The notes beneath the pieces were generated by a model. That model saw nothing but the letters and a program-made list of their open reading frames with translations. It made no database searches and was not told the origin of the DNA. The translations under genes were made by a program, and so were the position numbers. From an uncultured Oscillospiraceae bacterium (GTDB lineage Bacteria; Bacillota; Clostridia; Oscillospirales; Ruminococcaceae): DNA of 53,982 nt. How positions within the stretch are numbered: position 1 is the stretch's first letter; the number at the start of each line of letters is the position of its first letter. Where the stretch lies: positions 1 through 53,982 of the forward strand of contig CAJTTH010000012.1 of the NCBI GenBank assembly GCA_910579125.1, read 5' to 3'. This document shows positions 42,174 to 51,645 of this stretch, piece by piece.

Positions 42174-44027
42174 ATGGCGAAGAAAAAAGAGGTACACATT
42201 TCAAAAAACGAACAGCAGCTCCTTGACGGCTTGGCGATAATAAAGGCGCATCCGCTTTTCGGCAAATTGGACTTCTATTACAGAACAGCGCCGAAGTCGG
42301 TCATGGGGAAAAACGTATGCGCGAAAACGTCCTATTTGGGGCGGTATTCGTACTATTCCGGCGGCTTAATACTCAACAAGGACTGCGACCGCACGCCGTC
42401 CGAGTGGGCGCACATTATCGCGCACTGTATGCTGCATTTGTGTTTCGGGCATTTCGACGCGGAACGTATGCCGGGCTTTTTCGATGAGAACGGCAATTGG
42501 CGCGTCGAATGCGATTTCAGGCTCTGGAATATGGCTTGCGATATTTACATCTGCAAATTTCTGGCTGATATTAAATTCGGAACTCCGTTTGTTACGCAAA
42601 CCGATATTCAGCGTTTCGGTTCGGTCTCGAGCGAGCTGAAAATATACAACGAGCTTATAAGAGAGCATTTCAGCGCGGCGGAAAATATCTTCGGCACGGC
42701 GGGAGAATTCCCCGATATGAACGAACCCGAAAAGCCGATAGTTTACACGAATAACCAAAAGAACGAGTTTGTGACAAAATTTGCGTTCGCGCTTGCTGAT
42801 TCGGTGAGGACGGTCATAAATTCAGCGGGAAACCGCACCGTAAACAACGCTCCGCCAAGCGTTATGCAGAGGGCGGCGGCATGGTTTATAAATCATTATC
42901 CGCTGCTCGGGGGGCTCGCGACGGGCTTTAAGATCGTCGACACGCGCGAGTGCCCAACGCAGCTAAATGACATTTCCATTGCGGCGGTGAACGTTATCGA
43001 CGGAGAAATTTATGTCAACCGCGCCGCGGGATTGAGTTTCGAGGAATGGAAGTTTGTGCTCGCGCATGAGTATCTCCACGCGGGATTGCAGCACCACGCA
43101 CGCCGACAGGGACGCGACCCCGAATTGTGGAACGTGGCGTGCGATTTCGTCATCAACGGCTGGCTCAAAGAAATGCAGATAGGGCAGATGCCGACGCGCG
43201 GTCTGCTCTACGATGAGGATTTAAAGAATTTTTCCGCCGAGGAAATTTATGACGAGCTGATAAAAAATATCCGCCAAAGCTCCAAGCTGGAGACCTTTCG
43301 CGGACACGGAAAAGGTGATATTATCGCAGACGGCTACATGGGCAAGCTGAATGCGCCGACGACGCTTGACGAGTTCTGCAAAAACGCGCTGCGCAGCGGA
43401 CTGGAGTATCATCAGTCGAATACGCGCGGCTTTATCCCCGAGGGGCTTATCGAGGAAATACGCGCGCTCGCAATGCCGCCGATACCGTGGGACGTTCAGC
43501 TCGCGGAGTGGTTTGACGTTTATTTCGCGCCGCTCGAAAAGCGGCGTTCCTATGCGCGTCCGAGCCGCCGACAGAGCAGCACTCCCGACATTCCGCGCCC
43601 GAGCCTGATCCCAGCCGATGTTCCCGAGCACAGCCGTACCTACGGCGTTATTATCGACACCTCGGGTTCTATGTCGCCCGAGATGATAGGGCTTGCTCTG
43701 GGCGCTGCCGCGAGTTATTCCGTGGCAAAGGAAGTGCCGTTCGTGCGCGTGGTGTTCTGTGACGCGGACGCTTACGATATCGGCTACGTCAGCCCCGAGG
43801 ATATTGCGGGGCGTGTGAGAGTTCAAGGGCGCGGCGGAACGGTCTTGCAGCCCGCAGTCGATCTGCTGGAGAATGCAAAGGATTTCCCGAAAAACGCGCC
43901 GATACTCGTTATAACGGACGGCTATATCGAGGACGATCTGTGCATAAAGCACGAACACGCTTTCCTGATACCCGAGGGAAACAGGCTGCCGTTCCGCGCT
44001 TGGGGAAAGGTGTTTTATTTTAAGTAA
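42174..44027 (+). CDS. Metallopeptidase-like protein with C-terminal VWA domain (DUF2201 type), MoxR partner
   Basis: The protein has 617 residues. The N-terminal half contains a degenerate zinc-like motif HIIAHCMLHLCFGH and later a canonical HEYLH (H298-E299-H302) in LAHEYLHAGLQHHARR. The C-terminal part (about 485-617) is a VWA domain, with IIDTSGSMSPEMIG forming the MIDAS metal site. This layout matches predicted metallopeptidase/VWA proteins of the DUF2201 family found beside MoxR ATPases. The pair may mature or remodel a client by ATP-driven, metal-dependent action. The start is set 1 bp after moxR. Its 3' end overlaps the convergent lipid kinase gene by 8 bp. Confidence 0.82.
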   Translation: MAKKKEVHISKNEQQLLDGLAIIKAHPLFGKLDFYYRTAPKSVMGKNVCAKTSYLGRYSYYSGGLILNKDCDRTPSEWAHIIAHCMLHLCFGHFDAERMPGFFDENGNWRVECDFRLWNMACDIYICKFLADIKFGTPFVTQTDIQRFGSVSSELKIYNELIREHFSAAENIFGTAGEFPDMNEPEKPIVYTNNQKNEFVTKFAFALADSVRTVINSAGNRTVNNAPPSVMQRAAAWFINHYPLLGGLATGFKIVDTRECPTQLNDISIAAVNVIDGEIYVNRAAGLSFEEWKFVLAHEYLHAGLQHHARRQGRDPELWNVACDFVINGWLKEMQIGQMPTRGLLYDEDLKNFSAEEIYDELIKNIRQSSKLETFRGHGKGDIIADGYMGKLNAPTTLDEFCKNALRSGLEYHQSNTRGFIPEGLIEEIRALAMPPIPWDVQLAEWFDVYFAPLEKRRSYARPSRRQSSTPDIPRPSLIPADVPEHSRTYGVIIDTSGSMSPEMIGLALGAAASYSVAKEVPFVRVVFCDADAYDIGYVSPEDIAGRVRVQGRGGTVLQPAVDLLENAKDFPKNAPILVITDGYIEDDLCIKHEHAFLIPEGNRLPFRAWGKVFYFK

Positions 44028-44910
44028 CTGCTTCGGCAGCTCTGCTGTCGGAGCTTTCGCTTTTTGACGCGTAAACGGAGTATGCCGTCACGTTTGCGAA
44101 TGTCTCGCCGTCGACCTGAAGCGGCGTCGGCTTGTCGAATGTGACCGTTATCTCGCGTCCCGTAAGCACGTCGACGATATCCTTTTTGAGAACGTGTTCG
44201 CCCTTGAAAATGGACGGGAACGCCATCAGCGTTTTCAGCTTGTTCGGACAGTGCATTACAATGACTGTGACCGTCCGTTCAGAGTTGAGCCTGTTCTGTC
44301 CGGGAGCGACGTTCATTCCGCCGCCGTAAAATCTGCCGTTCATGGTCGGGGCAAGCCAGACGTGCTTGTACTCATGCTTAACGCCGTCAACGAAGATAGC
44401 CGCGCCGCGCGGCTTGAAATGAAACAGCATTCCCTTGACCGCAATAGCCGCGTAGTTTATCGGCTTGTCCGTCTTTTTGCGCTGCTTGTCGCCCTCCTCG
44501 CAGCAGTAGCCGTCTATTCCGTAGCCTATGCCGTTGAGGAACAGCAGCTTTTTGCCGTTTACGTTTACGGTCGGCAAATCTTTTATGTACGGGTTTAACA
44601 GTATCAGCTCGTCCTTGACAGTTTCGCGAATGTCGGCGGTGAAATCGTTGCCAGAACCCGCAGGGTAGTAGTATATCGGACGCTCGGGAATGCTCCCCTT
44701 GAATTGGTTTACAAGATAATGTATCGTTCCGTCGCCGCCCGAGATGACAACGCGTTCGCCGTCGGGAGCATCCGCGAGGAACTTCACCGCGTCCGTCTTT
44801 GTAATATCGAGGAATTTCAACTCTTCCTCGGGAATTACCGCCTTAATTTTCTCGGCGTTCGTCTTTCCGCTGCCGTTGCCGGCAAGCGGATTATAGAGTA
44901 TGTAGGTCAT
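44020..44910 (-). CDS. Diacylglycerol kinase-family lipid kinase
   Basis: The 296-residue protein begins YILYNPLAGNGSGK and has the nucleotide motif VVISGGDGTIHYLVNQF (GGDGT) and YYYPAGSGNDF, the signatures of DgkB/YegS-type kinases. A C-terminal beta-sandwich follows. It phosphorylates diacylglycerol or a related lipid, recycling it into phosphatidate. Its ATG overlaps the stop of the upstream acyltransferase gene (ATGA, 4 bp), so the two are translationally coupled and both serve phosphatidate supply. The 3' end overlaps the VWA gene by 8 bp with no visible terminator. Confidence 0.88.
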   Translation of the reverse strand: MTYILYNPLAGNGSGKTNAEKIKAVIPEEELKFLDITKTDAVKFLADAPDGERVVISGGDGTIHYLVNQFKGSIPERPIYYYPAGSGNDFTADIRETVKDELILLNPYIKDLPTVNVNGKKLLFLNGIGYGIDGYCCEEGDKQRKKTDKPINYAAIAVKGMLFHFKPRGAAIFVDGVKHEYKHVWLAPTMNGRFYGGGMNVAPGQNRLNSERTVTVIVMHCPNKLKTLMAFPSIFKGEHVLKKDIVDVLTGREITVTFDKPTPLQVDGETFANVTAYSVYASKSESSDSRAAEAVT

Positions 44911-45713
44911 TTTTTCTTCCTTTCCGTTAATTGCCGCTGCATTTCTTCTCGGATATGCTCCGAAAGGTCAACGGTTTTTTCCTTGCTTTCTGTTTCGATA
45001 ACGTCGATTATATCAAGCGTAACGTTCGTTCTACGCCACGGGAAGTTTTTGTGAATTTTCTCCGTGCCGGATATTACCGCGACAACTATCGGGCAACCCG
45101 CCTTTGTCGCGGCTTTCAGGCAGCCGGGCTTGAAATCTTGGAGCGTATAGCCCGTTCCTCTGTGACCCTCGGGGTAGACCGCTATTGAGACCGCGTCCTT
45201 TTTCAGCAGCTCCGCCGCGCGGCTTATTGCTTTGGCGGCGTTTCGCGGACTTTCCCTGTCTATCGCGATATAGCAGCTGCGGTTCATGAAATGTCTGCCA
45301 ATCGGTATCTTGAAGTTGGACGGCTTTGAAATGAACGCCATGGGAGTTTTCCGCAGCACAAGGCTCTCGATCATGGGGTCGAAGCGCGACAGGTGATTGG
45401 ATACGAACAGAAACCGTCTGTCCAAGGGAATTTTCTCCGCGCCGTTTACGCGAACCATAACTCTTGCCGCAGAACAGACGAACCAATACGCCGCGTTCAG
45501 CAAAAACAGCGAGAGCGGTGAGGGCTTTTCGTATTCCTTTTTTGTACTGTAAAAAATTGCAAACATTCCCAGAATAAGCCAGTATGCAAGCGACAGCCCC
45601 ACTGCCGCCGCTACAAATCCGATGGGCAGTATCCAAATATGCGTTATATCGGTTATCGTCACCGCCGTGAAACAGACGGCGGCAGCAAGGCTCAAAAGAT
45701 AAATTATCCTCAT
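44907..45713 (-). CDS. plsC: 1-acyl-sn-glycerol-3-phosphate acyltransferase (PlsC-like)
   Basis: The 268-residue protein has two N-terminal membrane segments (about 1-55). The acyltransferase motifs are NHLSRFDP (HX4D), then IAIDRES, YPEGHRG and a Pro-containing VISGTEKI region. It transfers acyl chains to lysophosphatidate at the membrane, making phosphatidate. The start at 45713 is preceded by GGAG with 7-bp spacing; an upstream in-frame Met at 45764 lacks a site. It is the first gene of the two-gene lipid operon, driven by the promoter at 45748-45776. Confidence 0.87.
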   Translation of the reverse strand: MRIIYLLSLAAAVCFTAVTITDITHIWILPIGFVAAAVGLSLAYWLILGMFAIFYSTKKEYEKPSPLSLFLLNAAYWFVCSAARVMVRVNGAEKIPLDRRFLFVSNHLSRFDPMIESLVLRKTPMAFISKPSNFKIPIGRHFMNRSCYIAIDRESPRNAAKAISRAAELLKKDAVSIAVYPEGHRGTGYTLQDFKPGCLKAATKAGCPIVVAVISGTEKIHKNFPWRRTNVTLDIIDVIETESKEKTVDLSEHIREEMQRQLTERKKK

Positions 45714-45747
45714 GTCCACACTCCGAAAAAAAATTGTTTTCATAATT

Positions 45748-45776
45748 ATTATAACATAAATCAAGCGGTATGTCTA
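45748..45776 (-). promoter_or_regulatory. Promoter of the plsC / lipid kinase operon
   Basis: On the minus strand: TAGACA (45771-45776), 17-bp spacer ending TGT, TATAAT (45748-45753). Divergent from the promoter at 45787-45815, with only 10 bp between the -35 boxes. Confidence 0.72.
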
Positions 45777-45786
45777 TAAAAAACTG

Positions 45787-45815
45787 TTGACATTTTTAAC
45801 AAAAAGTGATATAAT
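45787..45815 (+). promoter_or_regulatory. Promoter of the SprA-related metalloprotease gene
   Basis: TTGACA (45787-45792), 17-bp spacer ending TGA, TATAAT (45810-45815). Confidence 0.87.
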
Positions 45816-45850
45816 AACGGCAGAGGAATATTTTACAAAGGGGTGTTATT

Positions 45851-46480
45851 ATGGCGGCAGCGGCAATCGGACAGGGTGGTCAGGGCGGTAATTTCGCGAG
45901 CGGCGTTTCTTTTGGCGGCAAAACGAACGGCGGGAACGCGGTCGGCTCGGAGAGCAATCTCCGTGATACTATCAGCCGTCTTGAACAGGAACGCGACAAG
46001 TACAAAAAGGAGAACGAGCAAACAAAATCGGATGTTCTCGACAGAAAGATCGGCAATCTCGAAAACCGCATCGACAATCTGCAAAAGCGTCTTGACAAAA
46101 TAAAGTCTGAGGAGAACGGCGGCGAGTGCGAGACTTGTAAGAACCGCAAGTATCAGGATGAATCGGACGACCCCGGCGTTTCGTTCAAAAGCGCGTCGAA
46201 GATAGGCAAGGGCGGCGCGGAGGCTGCCGTGCGCGGTCACGAGTACGAGCACGTCAACCGCAATCAGGCAAAGGCGGAGCGCGAGGGCAAGGAGGTCGTT
46301 TACCAGAATGTCATCATAAAGCACGCGATTTGCCCCGAGTGCGGAGATTCCTACGTCGCGGGCGGTGAAACAACGACCGTAACGCGCACTAAGCCGCAGG
46401 AGCACACCGACGAGCGTTTTAACGTAGGACTTACCGATTATCAGCAGAATATGGGAAATTTGTTGAATATGCTTGTGTAA
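45851..46480 (+). CDS. SprA-related putative zinc metalloprotease
   Basis: The protein has 209 residues. A Gly-rich start is followed by a coiled coil (about 36-85), then CETCKNRKYQDESDDPGVSFKS and an HEYEH motif (H130-E131-H134) in AAVRGHEYEHVNRNQAKAE. A second Cys pair, CPEC, is in the last third. This matches the SprA-related family (PF12118), seen in clostridia and epsilonproteobacteria as putative metalloproteases of unknown role. No signal peptide is seen. It has its own promoter (AAAGGGG before the ATG) and a terminator. Confidence 0.8.
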   Translation: MAAAAIGQGGQGGNFASGVSFGGKTNGGNAVGSESNLRDTISRLEQERDKYKKENEQTKSDVLDRKIGNLENRIDNLQKRLDKIKSEENGGECETCKNRKYQDESDDPGVSFKSASKIGKGGAEAAVRGHEYEHVNRNQAKAEREGKEVVYQNVIIKHAICPECGDSYVAGGETTTVTRTKPQEHTDERFNVGLTDYQQNMGNLLNMLV

Positions 46481-46487
46481 TATCATA

Positions 46488-46522
46488 AATGTCCGACTGT
46501 TTTTGCGGTCGGGCATTTTTAT
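46488..46522 (+). terminator. Terminator of the SprA-related gene
   Basis: TGTCCGAC (46490-46497) pairs with GTCGGGCA (46508-46515, one G-U pair), followed by a T-rich run. Confidence 0.8.
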
Positions 46523-46534
46523 TTTATTTTGCTA

Positions 46535-46563
46535 TTGCTTTTTTCACCAAAATATTGTACAAT
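46535..46563 (+). promoter_or_regulatory. Promoter of the GH2 / kinase / epimerase operon
   Basis: TTGCTT (46535-46540), 17-bp spacer, TACAAT (46558-46563). Confidence 0.75.
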
Positions 46564-46614
46564 TATATTGAGGCAGTATGTATGCCGAAAATGCGTTTAC
46601 GAAAGGGAAAAGCT

Positions 46615-49600
46615 ATGAGCAGAATGACGTTGTTATGCGACAAATGGGAGTTCTCAAAAAACCCCATTGACACCGAATACTCAGACGGTTTAAAGTGGAC
46701 GAGGGTCGATCTCCCTCACGACTGGCTTATTTACGATACAAAAAATCTTTACGAGACCTCCACAGGCTGGTACAGGAGAAAGCTGAATATCAAAAAAGGC
46801 GGACGCACTGCGCTGAGGTTTGAGGGAGTTTATATGGACAGCCGCGTCTATGTGAACGGCAGACTCGCGGGAGAATGGAAGTACGGCTACTCGACGTTCG
46901 AGTTTGACATCACCGACTATCTCAGCGAGGGTGAAAATCTGATAGCGGTGCGTGTGGACTACCGCAGCCCGAATACGCGTTGGTACTCCGGTGCGGGAAT
47001 ATACCGCAGCGTGTGGCTTAAGCAATATGACGAGTGTCATATTGTGAACGACGGGATTTATGTAAGCACCGACAATAACCGCGTGACGATAACCACCGAG
47101 GTCGAGCGTCCCGAGGATATTTCCGTTGCGGAGCTGTCTGTCCGGCGTGCGATAATGGACGGCGACAGGGTGCTTGCCGAAAAGACCTCGCCGTGCTGCG
47201 CGTTCGACAGGAGCAGAATACCCGAAATCGTCCGCAAAGACGGCTGCTCGTATTCAGTAAACACAGACACGCTGAACGTAAATGACCCCGTGCTTTGGGA
47301 TATCGATGTTCCGAAGCTCTACACCTGCGTTTGCGAGGTTTTGCGCAACGGACAGGTCGTTGACTGCGAGGAAACCAAATTCGGCTTCCGCACCGTCGAA
47401 TTTACCCCCGACAACGGTTTTTTGCTGAACGGCAGACACGTCAAACTGCACGGCTGCTGCGAGCATCACGACCTCGGCGCGCTCGGCGCGGCGATAAACC
47501 GCACGGCTCTTAAAAGAAAGCTCGTCACTTTGCGCGAAATGGGCATAAACGCGATACGCACAAGCCACAATATGCCCGCCGTCGAGCTTATGGAGTTGGC
47601 AGACGAAATGGGCTTTCTTATACTCTCCGAGGGCTTTGATATGTGGGAGCGTCACAAGACCGACAACGACTATGCGGGCTTTTTCCCAGAATGGGTAAGC
47701 ACAGACGTTGCGTCGTGGGTTCGCCGCGACCGCAACCATCCGTGCCTTATCGGCTGGAGCATCGGCAACGAGATTTACGACACTCACGCCGACGACCGAG
47801 GACAAGAGATAACGTCGCTGCTGTCGGGTCTCGTCCGCGAGCACGACCCGCGCTGCAACGGATATGTCACGATAGGCTCGAACTATATGCAATGGGAAAA
47901 CGCACAGAAGTGCGCCGATATTCTCAAAATTGCGGGCTACAACTACGCCGAGCGCCTGTATGACGAGCAGCACAAGGCGCACCCCGACTGGTGCATATAC
48001 GGCAGCGAAACCGCGTCCGTTATCCACAGCCGCGGAATTTATCACTTCCCGTTGTCGCAGTCCGTTCTCGCAGACGATGACGAGCAATGCTCCGCGCTCG
48101 GCAACTGCACCACGGGCTGGGGCGCGAAAAATGTCGAGTACTGCGTTACCGCCGACCGTGATGCTGAATTTTGCGCGGGACAGTTTATATGGACGGGCTT
48201 CGACTATATCGGCGAACCAACCCCGTATTCCACCAAAAACAGCTATTTCGGACAGTACGATACCGCGGGCTTCCCCAAGGACGGCGCGTACATCTTCCGC
48301 GCCGAGTGGACGAACTACAAAAAAGCGCCGTTCGTGCACGTTTTCCCGTACTGGGATTTTATCGACGGGCAGGAAATCGACGTCCGCGTGACCACAAACG
48401 CCCCAAAGACCGCGCTTTTCTTCAACGGAGAAAAGATCGCAGAAAGGGATATCGATCACGCTCACGGCAAAGAGCTTACATTGGATACCGTCCTTGAATA
48501 TAAGCATGGCGAGCTTATGGCGATAGCGTATGACGAGAACGGAAACGAGATTGCACGTGACGCTCGGCGTTCGTTCGGTGATACCGCGCGGCTCGTTCTC
48601 ACGCCCGACAAGACGGAGCTTAAAGCAAACGGCGAGGATCTGATCTTCGTTGATATTTCCGCGTTTGACAAAAACGGAGAGTTCGTCGCGAACGCCAACA
48701 ACCGCGCGTTTGTGAGCGTTGAGGGTGCGGGTCGTTTAGTCGGTCTCGACAACGGCGATTCCACGGACTACGAGCAGTACAAGGGCACTTCGCGCAGACT
48801 GTTCTCGGGCAAGCTTCTTGCGATAATTGCTGCCAAGACCGAGGCGGGGGAGATACGCGTTAAGGTAAGTTCTCCGTCGCTGCCCGACAGCGAGCTTACG
48901 CTGAACGCCGCTGCCGCCGAGGTTCGCGAGGGAATTTCCGCGCTCACCGAGAACGCGCACACTGCGGCAGACTGCCCCGACGAGCAGCGCGATATCCCCG
49001 TAAGGAAGATCTCGTTCACAAGCGAGAGCCGCACATTCACAGCCGACAGAAAAACGATAACGTTCAAGACGGTGGTTTTCCCCGAGAATGCCGCCTACGC
49101 GGACGATATCGAGTACAGGATAACCACGGTTCTCGGCATACCGTCCAATCTCGCGGAGATAGTTTCCGTTGAAAACAGCGAGGTCACAGTCGAGTGCAAG
49201 GGAGACGGCGAGTTTTATCTACGTGCACTCTGCAAAAACGGCACAGACAAATATCACATCGTTACGCCGCTCGCGCTTAAAGGCGAGGGGCTTGGAGCGG
49301 CGTTCTTCGACCCGTATGATTTTGTTATCGGCGGTCTGTTCACGGTTCAGAGCGGCAATGCGGGCAACGGCATAGACCGCGGCGCGGCGTTCTCGAACGA
49401 GAACAGCTGGTTCGGCTTTGAGAACGTCGACTTCGGCAGCATTGGCAGCGATACGATAACCGTGCCGATCTACGCGAACTGCACAACGCCTGTTCAAATA
49501 CGGTTCTACGACGGTATTCCGAACGAGGGCGGGGAGCTTATCGGCGAGTTCACCTATCACGAGCCGCCGCAGTGGCTGACCTATATTCCCAACACGTTCA

Positions 49601-50055
49601 AGCTCACGAAAAAGCTGAAGGGAAAGCACACGCTCGTTATGGAATCGGGCGACGGCTATCACGTTCAGGGATTCAGCTTCGCAAAGCCCGACAAGGAGTT
49701 CTCCGAGATCGGCGCAGCCGATTGCGACAGCGTTTACGGCGATAAATTCACGCGCAATGCCGACGACGTAACGGGTATCGGCAACAACGTCGTGCTGAAT
49801 TTCGGCGAGTTCGACTTCACCGAAAACGCTCCCTCGGCGGTGATCATAACGGGCAAATCAAAGCTCCCCGTGAACAGTATCCACCTTGTGTTCAAGGGTG
49901 ATACCGAAACGCGCGTGCTCTGCGAATTCGCGGGTGCGGAGGAGTACACGGGGCGGCGTTTTGAGCTTGACGGCATTAAGGGCAAGTGCGAGGTATCGTT
50001 TACGTTCCTCCCAGGCAGCGACTTTGACTTCAAGTCGTTTAATTTTGAAAAATAA
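46615..50055 (+). CDS. Glycoside hydrolase family 2 beta-galactosidase-type enzyme
   Basis: The protein has 1146 residues, longer than the GH2 core. The sugar-binding domain has LPHDWL and TGWYRRKL, then the Ig-like domain. The TIM barrel carries IRTSHNMPAVELMELADEMG, the acid/base Glu in SIGNEIYD (E386) and the nucleophile in YGSETAS (E465). A long C-terminal part (about 600-1146) contains Ig-like domains and two beta-sandwich modules, as in DUF4982-type GH2 enzymes. No signal peptide is present, so it acts on imported galactosides. The ATG at 46615 is preceded by AAAGGG 7-8 bp upstream; an earlier ATG at 46582 lacks a good site. It heads an operon with a kinase and an L-ribulose-5-phosphate epimerase, so an arabinogalactan-type substrate is plausible. 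Confidence 0.9.
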   Translation: MSRMTLLCDKWEFSKNPIDTEYSDGLKWTRVDLPHDWLIYDTKNLYETSTGWYRRKLNIKKGGRTALRFEGVYMDSRVYVNGRLAGEWKYGYSTFEFDITDYLSEGENLIAVRVDYRSPNTRWYSGAGIYRSVWLKQYDECHIVNDGIYVSTDNNRVTITTEVERPEDISVAELSVRRAIMDGDRVLAEKTSPCCAFDRSRIPEIVRKDGCSYSVNTDTLNVNDPVLWDIDVPKLYTCVCEVLRNGQVVDCEETKFGFRTVEFTPDNGFLLNGRHVKLHGCCEHHDLGALGAAINRTALKRKLVTLREMGINAIRTSHNMPAVELMELADEMGFLILSEGFDMWERHKTDNDYAGFFPEWVSTDVASWVRRDRNHPCLIGWSIGNEIYDTHADDRGQEITSLLSGLVREHDPRCNGYVTIGSNYMQWENAQKCADILKIAGYNYAERLYDEQHKAHPDWCIYGSETASVIHSRGIYHFPLSQSVLADDDEQCSALGNCTTGWGAKNVEYCVTADRDAEFCAGQFIWTGFDYIGEPTPYSTKNSYFGQYDTAGFPKDGAYIFRAEWTNYKKAPFVHVFPYWDFIDGQEIDVRVTTNAPKTALFFNGEKIAERDIDHAHGKELTLDTVLEYKHGELMAIAYDENGNEIARDARRSFGDTARLVLTPDKTELKANGEDLIFVDISAFDKNGEFVANANNRAFVSVEGAGRLVGLDNGDSTDYEQYKGTSRRLFSGKLLAIIAAKTEAGEIRVKVSSPSLPDSELTLNAAAAEVREGISALTENAHTAADCPDEQRDIPVRKISFTSESRTFTADRKTITFKTVVFPENAAYADDIEYRITTVLGIPSNLAEIVSVENSEVTVECKGDGEFYLRALCKNGTDKYHIVTPLALKGEGLGAAFFDPYDFVIGGLFTVQSGNAGNGIDRGAAFSNENSWFGFENVDFGSIGSDTITVPIYANCTTPVQIRFYDGIPNEGGELIGEFTYHEPPQWLTYIPNTFKLTKKLKGKHTLVMESGDGYHVQGFSFAKPDKEFSEIGAADCDSVYGDKFTRNADDVTGIGNNVVLNFGEFDFTENAPSAVIITGKSKLPVNSIHLVFKGDTETRVLCEFAGAEEYTGRRFELDGIKGKCEVSFTFLPGSDFDFKSFNFEK

Positions 50056-50067
50056 CGGGGTGAGCAA

Positions 50068-51645
50068 ATGACGATACAAGAAAAAATCGCGCAGGGCAAG
50101 ACATTTCTCGGTATAGAGCTCGGCTCTACGCGTATCAAAGCGTCGCTTATCGACGAGACCTGCGCGCCGATCGTGGGCGGCTCTCACGCATGGGAAAACC
50201 GCCTTGAAAACGGCTATTGGACATATTCGCCCGAGGATATCCACGGCGGACTTCAGGCGTGCTACGCCGACCTGAAACGCGATGTGAGTGAGCGTTACGG
50301 CGTGACGTTGGAAACGTTCGGCGCGATGGGTATTTCCGCGATGATGCACGGCTATATGCCGTTCAACAAGGGCGGACGGCTGCTTGTGCCGTTCAGGACA
50401 TGGCGCAACACCACCACCGAAAGGGCGGCGCGCGAGCTTACGGAGCTGTTCGGGTTCAACATTCCGCAGCGATGGAGCGTTGCGCACCTCTATCAGGCGG
50501 TACTCGACGGTGAACCTCATATCGGGCAGATCGCTCACATAACGACGCTGGCGGGATATATTCATTATCTTTTGACGGGTGAACTGGCTGTCGGTATCGG
50601 CGAGGCTTCGGGAATGTTCCCGATAAGCGGCGGAGGTTACGACACGGAAATGCTTGCAAAGCTGGACAAGGTTCTCGGTGAAAATGGCGTCGGCTTTAAG
50701 GTCGGGGACGTTCTTCCGCGCGTAATGACGGCAGGGGAGCGCTGCGGCGGGCTTACCGAACAGGGTGCGAAGTTTCTCGACCCCGATGGCGACTTAAAGC
50801 CCGGCGTGCCGCTCTGCCCCCCCGAGGGTGACGCGGGCACGGGAATGGCGGCTACCAATGCCGTACTGCCGAAAACCGGCAATATCTCGGCGGGAACGTC
50901 GATCTTCTCCATGTTGGTGCTGGAAAAACCGCTGTCGCGCGTGTACCCCGAAATCGACGTTGTGACTACCCCGGACGGTGCTCCCGTCGCAATGGTGCAC
51001 TGCAACAACTGCTGCTCGGAGCTTGACGCTTGGGTGGGCGTTTTCGGGGAGTTTGCGGAGCTGTTCGGACTTTCGCTCGACAAGTCGGAGCTGTACGAAC
51101 GGCTATACAAAAAGGGGCTTAAGGGCGACGCGGACTGCGGCGGCATTACCGCGTACAACTGCCTTTCGGGAGAACCCGTAATCAGCGTTGACGACGGCAG
51201 ACCCATGTACTTCCGCGCTCCCGACAGCAGGATGACGCTCGCAAACTTTATCCGCGCGGAGCTGTACTCGGCGTTCGCGGCGCTGAGCGTCGGAATGGAT
51301 AAGCTGTTTAAGCTCGAAAACGTGTCTGCGGAGACATTCACGGGGCACGGCGGTTTGTTCAAGGTGGAGAACGCGGCACAGCAGCTGCTCGCCGACGCGC
51401 TGAACACCCCTGTTTCGGTCATGAAAACGGCGGGCGAGGGCGGCGCCTGGGGAATGGCACTTCTCGCGGCGTATTCCGTAAACGGCAGCGGTAAGCCGCT
51501 TGCGGAGTGGCTCGAAACGGTTGCGTTCGCGGATATCGGAAAGCGCACTGTTCTCCCGAACGAAAAGGGAACACGCGGGTTTTCCGAGTATATGAAACGT
51601 TATCTGAACGGGCTTGACGCGGAGAGGAGCTTAAAAAATGCTTGA
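50068..51645 (+). CDS. FGGY-family carbohydrate kinase, probable L-ribulokinase
   Basis: The 525-residue protein has the N-terminal phosphate-binding motif FLGIELGSTRIKASL, a mid-section with RTWRNTTTERAA and GEASGMFPI, and the second-domain motif GHGGLFKVENAAQQLLADAL (FGGY signature region). FGGY kinases phosphorylate ribulose, xylulose, gluconate and similar sugars. The epimerase overlaps its end by 8 bp, so it probably makes L-ribulose-5-phosphate, replacing AraB; a xylulokinase-like role is possible. GGGGTG lies before the ATG. No L-arabinose isomerase is in the window. Confidence 0.84.
   Translation: MTIQEKIAQGKTFLGIELGSTRIKASLIDETCAPIVGGSHAWENRLENGYWTYSPEDIHGGLQACYADLKRDVSERYGVTLETFGAMGISAMMHGYMPFNKGGRLLVPFRTWRNTTTERAARELTELFGFNIPQRWSVAHLYQAVLDGEPHIGQIAHITTLAGYIHYLLTGELAVGIGEASGMFPISGGGYDTEMLAKLDKVLGENGVGFKVGDVLPRVMTAGERCGGLTEQGAKFLDPDGDLKPGVPLCPPEGDAGTGMAATNAVLPKTGNISAGTSIFSMLVLEKPLSRVYPEIDVVTTPDGAPVAMVHCNNCCSELDAWVGVFGEFAELFGLSLDKSELYERLYKKGLKGDADCGGITAYNCLSGEPVISVDDGRPMYFRAPDSRMTLANFIRAELYSAFAALSVGMDKLFKLENVSAETFTGHGGLFKVENAAQQLLADALNTPVSVMKTAGEGGAWGMALLAAYSVNGSGKPLAEWLETVAFADIGKRTVLPNEKGTRGFSEYMKRYLNGLDAERSLKNA

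Noticed and set aside
47254..48507. 417-codon minus-strand frame inside the GH2 gene
   Set aside because: Same shadow effect; the plus strand holds the GH2 catalytic residues and no ribosome site or promoter serves the minus frame.
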